A DNA stretch of 64,000 nucleotides, from assembly GCA_964019335.1 (NCBI GenBank), contig OZ025731.1, positions 188,501 to 252,500 of the forward strand. Direction: 5' to 3'. A program made the translations under genes and the position numbers. The notes under the pieces were generated by a model. That model saw only the letters and a program-made list of their open reading frames with translations. It was not told the origin of the DNA and ran no database searches. This stretch comes from Diplonema japonicum (Eukaryota > Euglenozoa > Diplonemea > Diplonemida > Diplonemidae). Below are positions 21,729-31,617 of the stretch, in pieces; within the stretch, counting starts at the first letter, position 1; each line of letters opens with the position of its first letter.

Positions 21729-24048
21729 ATGTATGGAACACCGCGTGACTATGGAAGACATACATACATAGAGGAAAGGGACAAGCAAGGTGTGGTGGTG
21801 AAGAGATACCTTCACGGGAAACTTCTAGGGAAAGGCGGTTTCGCAAAATGCTATTTGGTAACGGACAGCGACACACAAGAGGATATGGCGGTCAAAGTGA
21901 TCGACAAGTCCAGCCTCACAAAACCAAAAATGAAGAACAAGCTGGTCAGCGAGATCAAAATCCACTCCATGATGAACCACCCAAACCTCGTTCAATATAA
22001 ACACTGTTTCGAGGACGACCGCAACGTCTACATAATGCTGGAGCTCTGCACGGAACAAACCCTCATGGAACACAGCAAGAGAAAACGCCGCTTCACAGAG
22101 CTCGAGACATCATACCTCATCGACCAGTGCCTGAAGGGCATCAGCTATATGCACGGCCACGCCGTCATCCACAGAGACCTCAAACTCTCAAACCTACTTT
22201 TAAACTCCAAAATGGAGGTCAAAATCGCCGATTTCGGTCTCGCAACCCAACTAGACTACGATGGCGAGCGCAAGAGAACCATCTGCGGTACCCCCAACTA
22301 CATAGCACCGGAAATCCTCGAAGGCGGGCACAAAGGGCACTCTTACGAAGTCGATATCTGGTCGCTTGGTGTGATCCTGTACACGCTGTTGGTGGGGAAG
22401 CCGCCTTTTGAAATGTCCGACAGGAACTCGACGTACCGCCGTATCAGGCAGGTCAGCTACTCCTTCCCCCCCGATCTGCACATATCTTCCGAGGCCAAGA
22501 ACCTTGTGCGGCGCATTCTCCAGGCGGATCCCGAGAAGCGTCCTACTTTGGAGAGCGTTGAAAACGACCCGTTTTTCAGATTGTACCCCCCGCCCTCCAT
22601 GGCGCCGCTTTCCCTCTTCCAGCCAGGCACCTCTTCATACGTAGCTCACGAACGCCGTCTTCTCGACGCTGGGCTGTTGGACCGGTACTCTGGTGCGAGG
22701 AGGGTTCCCTCGCAAGGCAGGTCACCTTTAACACGTATTGATGGGAACGCTGGGTTGTACAGAGGGTCGTCGGTGCCTCGTGGTGGGTCGATGTCAAGGA
22801 TGTCATCGCAGCCTGTTAAAACGCCTCAGCAGTACCCTGCAGGAGGGCATAAAGACCCGCTTGCCGGGCTGCGCAGTGTTGGGGGCTACGAGAACTGGTC
22901 GCCGTCGTACAGGAGCAACAGCGCGAGCAGCCCGAGGAAGTCTGCGGGGACCTACAGGATGGACAGGGGTGAGGATAAATACGCTGCGTTGTCGCCGCCC
23001 GCGTTGCAGGGTGGGGGGAACCTCCCGCCACCGTCATTGTCAACATCGCCTCAATCACCTTACGCCGCTACCAGAAGCAGCACTACCGCAACGCACAGTG
23101 CGGTACCAGGCGTTTTCTCCCCGCAGCCCCGTGGGTACGGCGTTGCCGGGCATACACCACCACCGCAGACACAGAGGTTCAGTCCGAAGTATGGATCATC
23201 GCCTGATTCGTCGCCGGATTTCGCTGCGGCAGTTCTCAGTAGATCGCCGTCTGCAGGTCTTGCTGGTGCAAGGTCACCGTCAGCAGGCGGGATTTCACGA
23301 TCGCCTTCACAGCCGTATCAATATTCAGCAGCCACGACGACGCACAACATCCCGCCACCGCAGATCCCGACACCGACCCCACAGAGGGGGAGGGCAGGGA
23401 GCATCCCACACCACACCCCACCGCAAGCAACACCGTTGGTGGAAACAGCTGACCTCAAGGCGCACAGAGCAGGGGAGGTCGAACAAGACGATGACAAGGA
23501 CATCACACTGATGCAGAACAACCTTGAGAGGACGATGAACGGGTTGAAGGAGGACCTTGTGCCTGCTCCACAGGCGTCTCCCACACACGAGGCAGACGAA
23601 GACCAATGCAGCATAACATGTTACTCAGACTTCACCGACAAGTACGGGATGTGCTACCTAATGAACAACGGCAACATCGGCGTGCACTTCAACGACAGCA
23701 CGAAGATGGTGTGGGATGCGACTGCAAACGTTGTGCAGTACGTTTCAAGAGGGAAGATGGACGCTAATGGTGTCCCCGCTGGTGAGGACCGCCTGTTCTG
23801 CACAATTGAGGACTACCCCGAGACCTTGAAGAAGAAGATTACGTTGATTTCGTACTTCAAGAACTACCTGACGCGCACTAGGAACCCCAAGGACTACAGG
23901 CAGTACGAGGTGGTGCAGTGCGGGAAAGGCAAACTACCGATCCCATCTGTAGAGACTGACCTTGTCTATGTGAAGAGGTGGTCTAAAACCCGTTATGCCA
24001 GCATCTTTAGGCTGTCGAACAAGTCTGTGCAGGTGTGTGAGGGAGGGG

Positions 24049-24080
<32 letters not shown>

Positions 24081-24224
24081 TATCGTTCTTCGACGGGACT
24101 GAGATACTTCTCTTCAGTGAGGCACGACAGGTAACTTACACAGACGAGCTGGGTTGTGCCTCAACCTTCGCTCTGACTTCAATGCTTACGCATCCTAAGG
24201 TTTGTGAAGGGAGGAGGGAGGAGG

Positions 24225-24281
<57 letters not shown>

Positions 24282-24347
24282 CCTGAAATCGCCCAGCGGC
24301 TGAAATATACGAAGGAGATAATCAACCGATTGATCAACAAGGCATGA
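21729..24347 (+). CDS. PLK: Polo-like kinase, three exons
   Basis: Exons are 21729-24032, 24080-24199 and 24282-24347 (829 aa). The introns (47 and 82 nt) start GTGTGTGAGGGAGGGG and GTTTGTGAAGGGAGG and then run as poly(A) to AG. Kinase domain: the GKGGFAKCY loop typical of PLKs at 34-42, Lys56, HRD at 148-150, DFG at 168-170, and T-loop RKRTICGTPNYIAPE with Thr184 as the probable activating site. A 300-residue Ser/Pro-rich linker follows. Polo-box region: SITCYSDFTDKYGMCYLMNN, VVQYVSRGK, then VKRWSKTRYASIFRLSNKSV completed by the later exons (SFFDGTEILLFSEARQVTY). PLKs control mitotic entry and cytokinesis; in euglenozoan relatives they act on basal bodies and flagellum attachment. Exons 2 and 3 encode the end of the second polo box. 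Confidence 0.93.
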
Positions 24348-25439
24348 TGACCGGATTTTTTAATTTTTTTTTTTTTTTTATATTAGATTGTCTAGATTTT
24401 TTTTTTGTAGAATCCCCCCCTCTTTTTTTCTTTATATTTTGATAGATAGAAATTTGCTGTGATGTGATAGTTTTGTGTTTTAGATGAATAAAATATTTTT
24501 TTTTAAAAAAAGTGATTTTTTCTGTTTTTGTTTTCTCATTCCGTTTGGTTTTTCAAAGCAAAACATGGGAAGGGACAATGAAGGGAGGAAGAAATAAAAA
24601 AGCAGGGAGGAAGAAGAAGAAGAAAGGAAAAAGAAGAAAAAAAAAGGAGCTAGGGAAAGGTGCCAGTGGATGGCATCTTCATTAGTTTCTGTTTTATTCT
24701 TGCAGTGAGGGGATTTCCCCCCCCTCCCCTCCCTATTTTTTTCATTCTTTCCCCTTTCCTTTTTATTTTTTTTCCGAAATGTCTGTAAAATGTTCAAAGT
24801 AAGGTTAGGGGAAATCCATATGGGCTATAGACTTCTTTTGACCATTAAGTGTGTGTGTGTGTGTTGGCTTCTCTTTTTTTTTATTTTTTATTTTTTTTTT
24901 TTTATTTTCATTTTTTTTTAAATAATAAATAAGGAGATATTAAAAGTAGTTGTAACTATTTTTTTACTTCAGTGCAGAGAATATGGCGAAAGGAAGGAGA
25001 AAAGAGTGGGCTCAGAAAGAAATGAATGAGGAAAAGAAAAAAAAGGAGGGATAAGAAAAATGTCGCTTTGAACCCCAAGAAGCAGTTTCTTTTTCTTTCT
25101 TTCTTTCTTTTTCTTTTTGAGGGAACGAAACTGCTTATTTTTTATTTTTTTTTTCCAAAGGAAAGAAAGAACTGTGTCAAAAATACTGAGCTCTTACCTT
25201 CATTTTTTTTTTTCTCTCTCTCTCTTTTTTTTTTTTTTTTTTTTTTTTTTCTAGACGTTCCCTCTCTCTCCTCCTTTTATTTTTCCCCCCTTGTACACTT
25301 CATCTTGAAATGTGAGGTTTTTCTTTTTTGATGTTTTGATTTCCCCCCCTTTTTTTTCTGCGCTGGATGTTCTTATTCGCCCCCCCCCCCCCCCCCACCA
25401 CCCACCCCAACTTTCTTTTCTTTTTTCTTTTCTTTTTTC

Positions 25440-25470
<31 letters not shown>

Positions 25471-26195
25471 CTTTTCTTTTCTTTTCTTTTCTTTTCTTTT
25501 CTTTTCTTTTCTTTTCTTTTCTTTTCTTTTCTTTTCTTTTCTTTTCTTTTCTTTTCTTTTCTTTTCTTTTCTTTTCTTTTCTTTTTTTTTCTTTTCTTTT
25601 CTTTTCTTTTCTTTTCTTTTCTTTTCTTTTCTTTTCTTTTTCTTTTCTTTTTCTTTTCTTTTTCTTTTCTTTTTCTTTTCTTTTTCTTTCTTTTCTTTTT
25701 CTTTTTCTTTTCTTTTTCTTTTCTTTTTCTTTTCTTTTCTTTTCTCATTGTGTAAGTTTAAAAAAAAAAAAAAAACAATCAGCTCTCCCTTCCTTTCCCT
25801 CACCCCTTAAATATATTTCTCATTAGAAATACACCCTTCCCCCACGAGGATCCGGCTCGCTTGAAACAACGAATGCAACTGAATGGGGATGATAGCCAGC
25901 CACTTATTTGAAAAAAAAAAAGAAAAAAAAAAAGGGTGTGTTGGGCGTGCCGACCGTACCCACCCTTCCCCAGGTGCTTGTTGTGCGGCTTTCTTGTAAG
26001 AAAGCTTTTTCCCTTTTTTTTTTTAACCCGTGGTTCCTCCCCCATATTCCTCTCTTCTAGATGGTCCCCTCCCCCCTACGTCCTTAGAAAAAAAATTTCT
26101 TCTTCTTTTTTTCTCTTTTTTTTTCTCTTCAGTACTATCACATCGAAAAAAAAAAGAAGGGGAAAAAAAAAAAACAAGAAAAAAAAAAAAAAAAA
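24348..26195. other. Long low-complexity intergenic region
   Basis: No gene is seen. Content: T-rich DNA, a short (GT)n near 24850-24863, a T-run at about 25226-25250, a C-run at 25381-25396, the CTTTT satellite (25412-25745), and A-runs before the next gene. Confidence 0.7.
25412..25745. repeat. CTTTT pentanucleotide satellite
   Basis: About 330 bases of CTTTT units, nearly perfect between roughly 25450 and 25650, with hexanucleotide CTTTTT variants toward both ends. Long Phe/Leu/Ser or Lys/Arg/Glu reading frames across it are artefacts. Confidence 0.95.
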
Positions 26196-26591
26196 ATGCT
26201 TCGGCAACTGGTCCTCCGTGGCGGTGCGAGAAAATCAGCAAGCACAATACACTGCACAGTGGTGCAGCGGAGGTGGGAAACAAGGGGCAACCCGAAGCCG
26301 GAGGGTCAAGAAGGCCAACAGAAACCGTCGCTGCCGAAGTTGATCGCCCAGCTCACGATGCTGATGTGCCTGGCTGCAATGGGTTTTTACGTTTGTGTAG
26401 GTCTCCCCGCGGGCTATGTTCTTAGAAAGGTTGGGCTGCTGTCAACCCCCGTGGCGGTGGAACACCTGGAATCTTATCAGCTGGAGGCGCTGAGGGACGA
26501 CGTCAAAATTATAGAAAAAGACGTGTGGCTGCTAGAGAGAGACATCAAAGAGCTGGAAAAAAAATATGTGCCACGTGCATCTTCCGCATAG
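26196..26591 (+). CDS. Small single-pass membrane protein, probably mitochondrial
   Basis: This 131-aa protein has a basic, Glu-poor N-terminus (MLRQLVLRGGARKSAS) suggesting a mitochondrial presequence. One membrane segment follows (LTMLMCLAAMGFYVCVGLPA, about residues 53-73), then an acidic/basic coiled coil (LRDDVKIIEKDVWLLERDIK) and a short tail. The layout is like small inner-membrane assembly factors, but no family is recognised. The start is the first ATG after an A-run. The stop is 77 bases before the next start codon. Confidence 0.65.
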   Translation: MLRQLVLRGGARKSASTIHCTVVQRRWETRGNPKPEGQEGQQKPSLPKLIAQLTMLMCLAAMGFYVCVGLPAGYVLRKVGLLSTPVAVEHLESYQLEALRDDVKIIEKDVWLLERDIKELEKKYVPRASSA

Positions 26592-26668
26592 TGTTTCTCT
26601 ATTATTATCGTTCCCAACCTTCCCTCCCCCCCCACACCGCATGTAGCAAAAGAAAAAAAAAAAAAAAA

Positions 26669-27943
26669 ATGAGGGCTGCCGCGGCAGCACGGTCATCGCC
26701 ACCATCAGGGTTGAAAACCACAGTTGTAAACCCGGGTTTTGAAGGGTATCACGATGCGAGGGAACTGGTATATAAATATTTTTTTTAAAAAAAAAGAAAT
26801 TACCCCCCCCCCCCCCCCCCCCCACAGCACGCGATCGACCAGAAAATCTTCCTCGACACAGAAAGACAGAAGCGGATCTTCGACCCAAAGGTGCGCACCA
26901 TCGGGATAGACAAGCAACGCCTCGACGAGCAGGTCTATGAAAGACAGCAATTGAAACGGTTGGAACAAGACAGGGAAGACTGGATCGACAAACAACAGGT
27001 CCAGCAGGACAAGCACGCCCAGGCATTGCAAGCGGAGTCCGAACTGATACGAATGCAACGGGAGCGCGACGTGCAATGGTACAGGGACACGTACCAGAGA
27101 AAACACGCCGGGAGGGAGTGGCACCTGAACGACCCGAACGCCAAGAGAAAGGACCTCCCCGCGAGGGTGGGCGACTACGACCCACGATGCGGGCCCTCGG
27201 GCCTTCAAAAATTCGACGGTGAAGACCTCGACATCCAGCAGCGGATGAGAATTCAACACGACGAGATCCGACAAGGCCTCGACAGACAGCTCGAAGAGCA
27301 ACGTTTGAAAAAATGGAGAGAAGATCAACTAGACGGTGTGTGGGAGGAACGGGCAGAAGAGATAAAACGCAAGATATTCGAGGCGGAACAGCTTGCAAAA
27401 ATGCAAAGACGCCAGGCGACAAAAACAACAGCGGACTTCAACAGAGCACTGGCAGACTTCAAGAAAAAAGAAGCGGAGGCAGCCCGTCGACACGGTGAGG
27501 CACAGTCTCTTGAAGACATTCAAAACCAGCTCAACAGTGGTCTTCTAAATGAGCGGGACGAGGTGATGCTGAACGGAAGGCGGAGCAATGCAAAAGGCCT
27601 CCACGGCGACCAGCTCCAAGAGATCTACAACCAGCAGGCCCAACAGCAAGAAGAGCTCAGACAGCGGAGGATCCGTGAGGCTGAGGAAGAGAAGCTTGCG
27701 TGCGCGCGGGATGCGCAACACCATGCCATGTCGCTCATGCTGGAGAAACAGTTGTTTAATGAAAAAAGAGCCCTCCGGCAGCAGTTGGACTCCGACAATG
27801 CGAAGCAACGCCGCCTTGCGCTGGAGCAAGCTGCAGAGCGCAGGCGACTGTACGCCCAGGAGGTCGGCGAGCAGTTCTTTGAGCCCTTCGTGCCCCCTCG
27901 CTATCACGATGGGGTACCTGAAAAGAGAAAACCAACGCGTTAG
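26669..27943 (+). CDS. RIB43A: RIB43A-like doublet-microtubule protein, two exons
   Basis: Exons are 26669-26767 and 26828-27943 (404 aa, near the usual 370-390). The 60-nt intron is GTATATAAAT, T- and A-runs and a C-run ending CACAG; splicing joins ..HDAREL to HAIDQKIFLDTERQKR in phase 0. Family hallmarks: RQKRIFDPKVRTIGIDKQ near the N-terminus, highly charged alpha-helical repeats throughout, and WHLNDPNAKRKDLPARVGDYDPRCGPSGLQKFDGED in the middle, which is the strongly conserved RIB43A core. RIB43A proteins are filamentous inner proteins of ciliary and flagellar doublet microtubules. The gene indicates a flagellated cell. Confidence 0.93.
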
Positions 27944-28692
27944 GAGGGCAAAAAGAAAAGATTTATTTATTTCTTTTTTTTTTTTTTTTTGTGGTCGGAA
28001 AAACGTCAGCACCTGGAGGAGTCGCGAGATTTGACCGAAACTGAGAGCTACCTAGTACTGACCATACCCTTCCCCTTTTTAGGGCATGCGGCTTTCGTCT
28101 TAAGGAGCTTGCATGTTAATTTGGGTTTTTCTTTTCTCTTGGCATTGTAAAATGTCGGTTTCTTCCCCCCTTTCCCCTCGCCCTTGCAAAATGGGCAACC
28201 CCTGTTTCCCATAAGTTGAGTTTTCTTTTTTTTTTTTTTGATTTTTACGCCCCGGATCCGTTAAGTGTCACAACGAAATCGCAAAATGACGGGCAAACAA
28301 ATTTTCCAATTGCTTTTTCTAGGGGCCGGAAAGGATTATTTCGTCCGAGGCCCAATGTGCGACACATGGGTTCTTCTGGAAAAAGATTTTCAGTGAACCT
28401 TTGGACATTTTTTTTTTTTTTTTGATTTTTCTCTATGTGGCCCCTGGGGAAAACCACTATGGACAAAGGCCGGGTCACTTAACGGATCCGAAGAGTTAAT
28501 GTTTCCACCTTCCCAGTTAAAAGTATTTCCACACCCCCTTTTTTTTTGTTTCCCCTCCTTAATTGGTGACCATCCCCACACATGTTTTGTCGTTATATCC
28601 CCCCCCCCCCCCCCCCCCACCTTTCTATTTTACTACAAAAAAAAAGAGGGGGGAAAAAAAAAGAAAAGAAGCGAGATAATAATGCTGGTACA
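27944..28692. other. Intergenic with a short TIR element
   Basis: No gene is seen. The stretch holds T-runs, a 238-bp inverted-repeat element (28253-28490, listed separately) and a C-run at about 28600-28619. Confidence 0.6.
28253..28490. mobile_element. MITE-like element with 15-bp perfect TIRs
   Basis: CGGATCCGTTAAGTG at 28253-28267 is repeated in perfect inverted orientation at 28476-28490. The 238-bp interval has no coding capacity. No target-site duplication is obvious. Part of the terminal repeat (CGGATCCG) is itself palindromic, so chance is less unlikely than for 15 independent bases. Confidence 0.5.
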
Positions 28693-31530
28693 ATGCCGCC
28701 CATCAACATCAACATCAAGATTCTGAGCAGTTTTGCTACCGACCCGCTGCGGGAGCCAGTCGCAAGATGGGAGGATTTGCTCAAGGGTGACGCGGTCCTG
28801 ACAGTTGAATACAGCGCATATGGCAGCGTGGAAGGCGAGCTGCTCAGAGAAAACACGTCGGGAACAGGCCGCAACACAGTGGTGGTAATACTGTACAGAC
28901 AGGATTTCAAAAGCGAGGAAAGGTATCAAGAAGTCCTCGAAAAAGCAAAAACCGGGAAAAAAACGCTGGTCCTAACAGAAGACGACGAGCAGCAAATTCT
29001 TGAAACGCACGGCTGCAAGGGTTTAAAGTGCACCGCCCCCATCTCCGTCTACAAGACAGCATCAACACCATACACACAGAAGTACTACGATATCTTAGCA
29101 GCCGTGTCAATAAGACGAGGCTTTCACGATGCTGTGAAGCCCCTTATAAAGGTTTTCTGTGTTGATCTCGACAACACCATGTGGAAGGGTGTTGTGTCGG
29201 AGGACGCGAATGTCACGCCGTTCACAGATGTACAGAAGAAACTGCAAAATCTACGAAAAGCCGGGTTTCTTTTAACGATTCTGTCGAAGAATGACAACGA
29301 CGCTGCAGCGGCAGGTCTGGAACACCCCGAGATGGTCTTGAAAGCAACGGACTTTACGTCGAGCCGTATAAACTGGATTGAAAAACACAAAAATCTCGCG
29401 GAGATGGTTGAAGGCGAACTGACATTGTCGATCTCAAGCTCTGTGTTTGTCGATGACAATCCAATGGAGATCGCGGAGATGAAGATCCACCAGCCAGATG
29501 TTGTGACCGTCCTCGTCAGCGAAAAAACCCGAGAAAACCAGCTTCGATACAATTGGATTTTCGACGCGTGGAACAGCAGCGTTGAATCGGCCGACTCCGA
29601 GCGAGCAGAACGGTACGCCAACCAACAAACACGGCGGGAGGAGGAACGTGGGTTTTCATCGTACCTCGACTTCGTCGATGCGCTGGACATGAAGACTACA
29701 ATCTCGCGCGACCTCGATAGATTCTCGCAGATGTCTCTTCGAACAAACCAGTTCAACAGCGATCCTTCTAAAAGAATGCACCCCGGTGATGTGACAGCGT
29801 TCTTGTCATCCTCGCCTTGTTCTTCGTTTTTCACTGTCTCGGCTTCTGACAAACATGGGGACCATGGTATTATCGGTGGATGTTTATACACCGTAAACAG
29901 TGGTGAGGACCTTATATCCATTGATTTGTTCATGCTTTCATGCAGGGTTTTGAACCGGGGCATCGAGCATTTGATGATACGGGAGGTTCTCTCCCGTGTC
30001 CCGGCCGGGTTTTCCCTGTCGTTCAGGGTTGAAAAAGGCCCGAAGAACCACCTCGCTGTTCGTTTCGAAGAAACAATCCGTGGGTTTTCAATGGACAAGC
30101 TGCGTGTTCTCCAGCTTAAGGACACGTTCACGGAAAAATGGACGCCGATGAAAACCGTCTTGAAAACCGAAGGCCACGCACGAAACCACATACAGGAAAC
30201 CATCGACAAGGTCGTTCTAACTCAAGGCGTTATATGGACGGAACCAACCGCCGCTCGGGAATCGACCGAAGAACCAGACATCATTCAACTTCTGAAGGAG
30301 GTCTCGGGGTGTGATGAGATAGAAGAAACGGACACCATGTCGTCCCTGGGGATCGACTCCATGAAGGTCATCCGTTTCATCTCGCTGATGTGCGCGAGGA
30401 AGATAGTACCGGAGGACTTCCAGTCCGACTTCCTGCTGCTCGATCCAACAGTCCACGACATCATACAAAACGTTTCAAGAGCAGACCCAACAACCGAGCA
30501 ACAAGAGGACCCTATGATATTCAAACAGGTGATGAAGGTAGCAACCGGGTTTCTACGGTACAAGCCTGACCCGGACGTGTGCCTCGGTGGATTGAAAGGC
30601 ATCGACGCAATGAACATACCTGAGCTCCTGGAGAGGCTGGGCAAGGGAAGCATTCCCGAGGAATGGGGGACGATCGGGTACTGCCTGGTGACGCTGCGCA
30701 AGATTGCGAGAATGCTGACCGCGTTGAAAAAAGAGAAGAAACAATCGAAGGGATGGAACCCTGCTGTAATGACGCAATCCGCATCGACCGGTGTGCTCTA
30801 TGCTGCACGGAACAACCACCTTGCCGAGCTGCAACGATCGCCCCCTTCTGAAGTATTAACAGCGCGTGACAAACACGGCCTGTCATGTCTGTCGTGGGGC
30901 GCTGGGAACGGCCACACCGATGTTGTGTCGCACTGCCTCTCCGTCGGCACCCCAGTTGACGATCGCAGCAAAGACGGTCGAACACCTTTGATGTGGGCAT
31001 GTCGGAACGGGCACCTGCAAACATGCCGCTTCCTAACCTCCCAAGGAGCCGACCCCCATGCCGTCAGCAAAAAAGGTATCACCTGTCTTCACTGGGCCAT
31101 ATGGGGTTCCGCCATTCCTGTCGCTACCTGGCTTATATCGACCCACAATTTGCTTCTTTCCACCACGAACAACTCCGGCTGCAACGGTGCCATATGGGGT
31201 GCCACCGCAGGGTCTATCTCTTTGTGCGAGTGGCTGCTTTCTCTCGGCGCCGATTTCACCCACCTCAACAAGCACGGTCACGGTGTGGTGGTGAAGGCGG
31301 CCTGGAGGGGGAACAACCCGCTCCTCGAGTGGATCTTCGACAAGACACCTGTCCCCTTGGAACACCTCTTCTACCAAGACGTTGACGGAAAGACGCCTAT
31401 CGACCTTGCGATGCGACAGAAACACGGAGAAACCGTTGACTTACTGAAGAAGAAAATGGCCACCCGCCCTGATCTGCGGGCGGTCCCAGCACCGAGTCTT
31501 GCTGATACAGACGGCCCCGTCGAGTATTGA
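28693..31530 (+). CDS. FkbH-like HAD/acyltransferase fused to ACP and ankyrin repeats
   Basis: This 945-aa, single-exon protein has four parts. Residues 150-300 are a HAD domain with VFCVDLDNTMWKG (DxDNT at 158-162), ILSKND (196-201) and FVDDNPMEI (252-260). Residues about 340-475 are the GNAT-like half of FkbH, with RTNQFN, SASDKHGDHGIIGGCLY and LMIREVL. Residues about 525-595 are an acyl-carrier-protein domain with LGIDSMKV, Ser556 being the probable phosphopantetheine site. Residues about 690-930 are ankyrin repeats (DGRTPLMWACRNGHLQTCRF). Bacterial FkbH enzymes load a glyceryl unit from 1,3-bisphosphoglycerate onto an ACP, making polyketide extender precursors. Here enzyme and carrier are one polypeptide with a protein-binding tail, and no polyketide synthase is nearby. 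A bacterial origin is likely but is inference. Start chosen at MPPININ; a short upstream reading frame overlaps it. Confidence 0.88.
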   Translation: MPPININIKILSSFATDPLREPVARWEDLLKGDAVLTVEYSAYGSVEGELLRENTSGTGRNTVVVILYRQDFKSEERYQEVLEKAKTGKKTLVLTEDDEQQILETHGCKGLKCTAPISVYKTASTPYTQKYYDILAAVSIRRGFHDAVKPLIKVFCVDLDNTMWKGVVSEDANVTPFTDVQKKLQNLRKAGFLLTILSKNDNDAAAAGLEHPEMVLKATDFTSSRINWIEKHKNLAEMVEGELTLSISSSVFVDDNPMEIAEMKIHQPDVVTVLVSEKTRENQLRYNWIFDAWNSSVESADSERAERYANQQTRREEERGFSSYLDFVDALDMKTTISRDLDRFSQMSLRTNQFNSDPSKRMHPGDVTAFLSSSPCSSFFTVSASDKHGDHGIIGGCLYTVNSGEDLISIDLFMLSCRVLNRGIEHLMIREVLSRVPAGFSLSFRVEKGPKNHLAVRFEETIRGFSMDKLRVLQLKDTFTEKWTPMKTVLKTEGHARNHIQETIDKVVLTQGVIWTEPTAARESTEEPDIIQLLKEVSGCDEIEETDTMSSLGIDSMKVIRFISLMCARKIVPEDFQSDFLLLDPTVHDIIQNVSRADPTTEQQEDPMIFKQVMKVATGFLRYKPDPDVCLGGLKGIDAMNIPELLERLGKGSIPEEWGTIGYCLVTLRKIARMLTALKKEKKQSKGWNPAVMTQSASTGVLYAARNNHLAELQRSPPSEVLTARDKHGLSCLSWGAGNGHTDVVSHCLSVGTPVDDRSKDGRTPLMWACRNGHLQTCRFLTSQGADPHAVSKKGITCLHWAIWGSAIPVATWLISTHNLLLSTTNNSGCNGAIWGATAGSISLCEWLLSLGADFTHLNKHGHGVVVKAAWRGNNPLLEWIFDKTPVPLEHLFYQDVDGKTPIDLAMRQKHGETVDLLKKKMATRPDLRAVPAPSLADTDGPVEY

Positions 31531-31617
31531 TATTCCTTTTTATTACTATCCCACGTAGTCTAAACGATACAAAAAGATTTTTAAAAAAAAAATTATTTCC
31601 CCCCAGGAAATGCGAAC

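Noticed and set aside
22738-23511. 257-codon Arg/His-rich frame inside the Polo-like kinase linker
   Set aside because: Out-of-frame shadow of the Ser/Pro-rich linker; no start context or domain.
25251-25810. 147-167 residue frames over the CTTTT satellite
   Set aside because: Every frame of a five-base repeat is open; there is no coding evidence.
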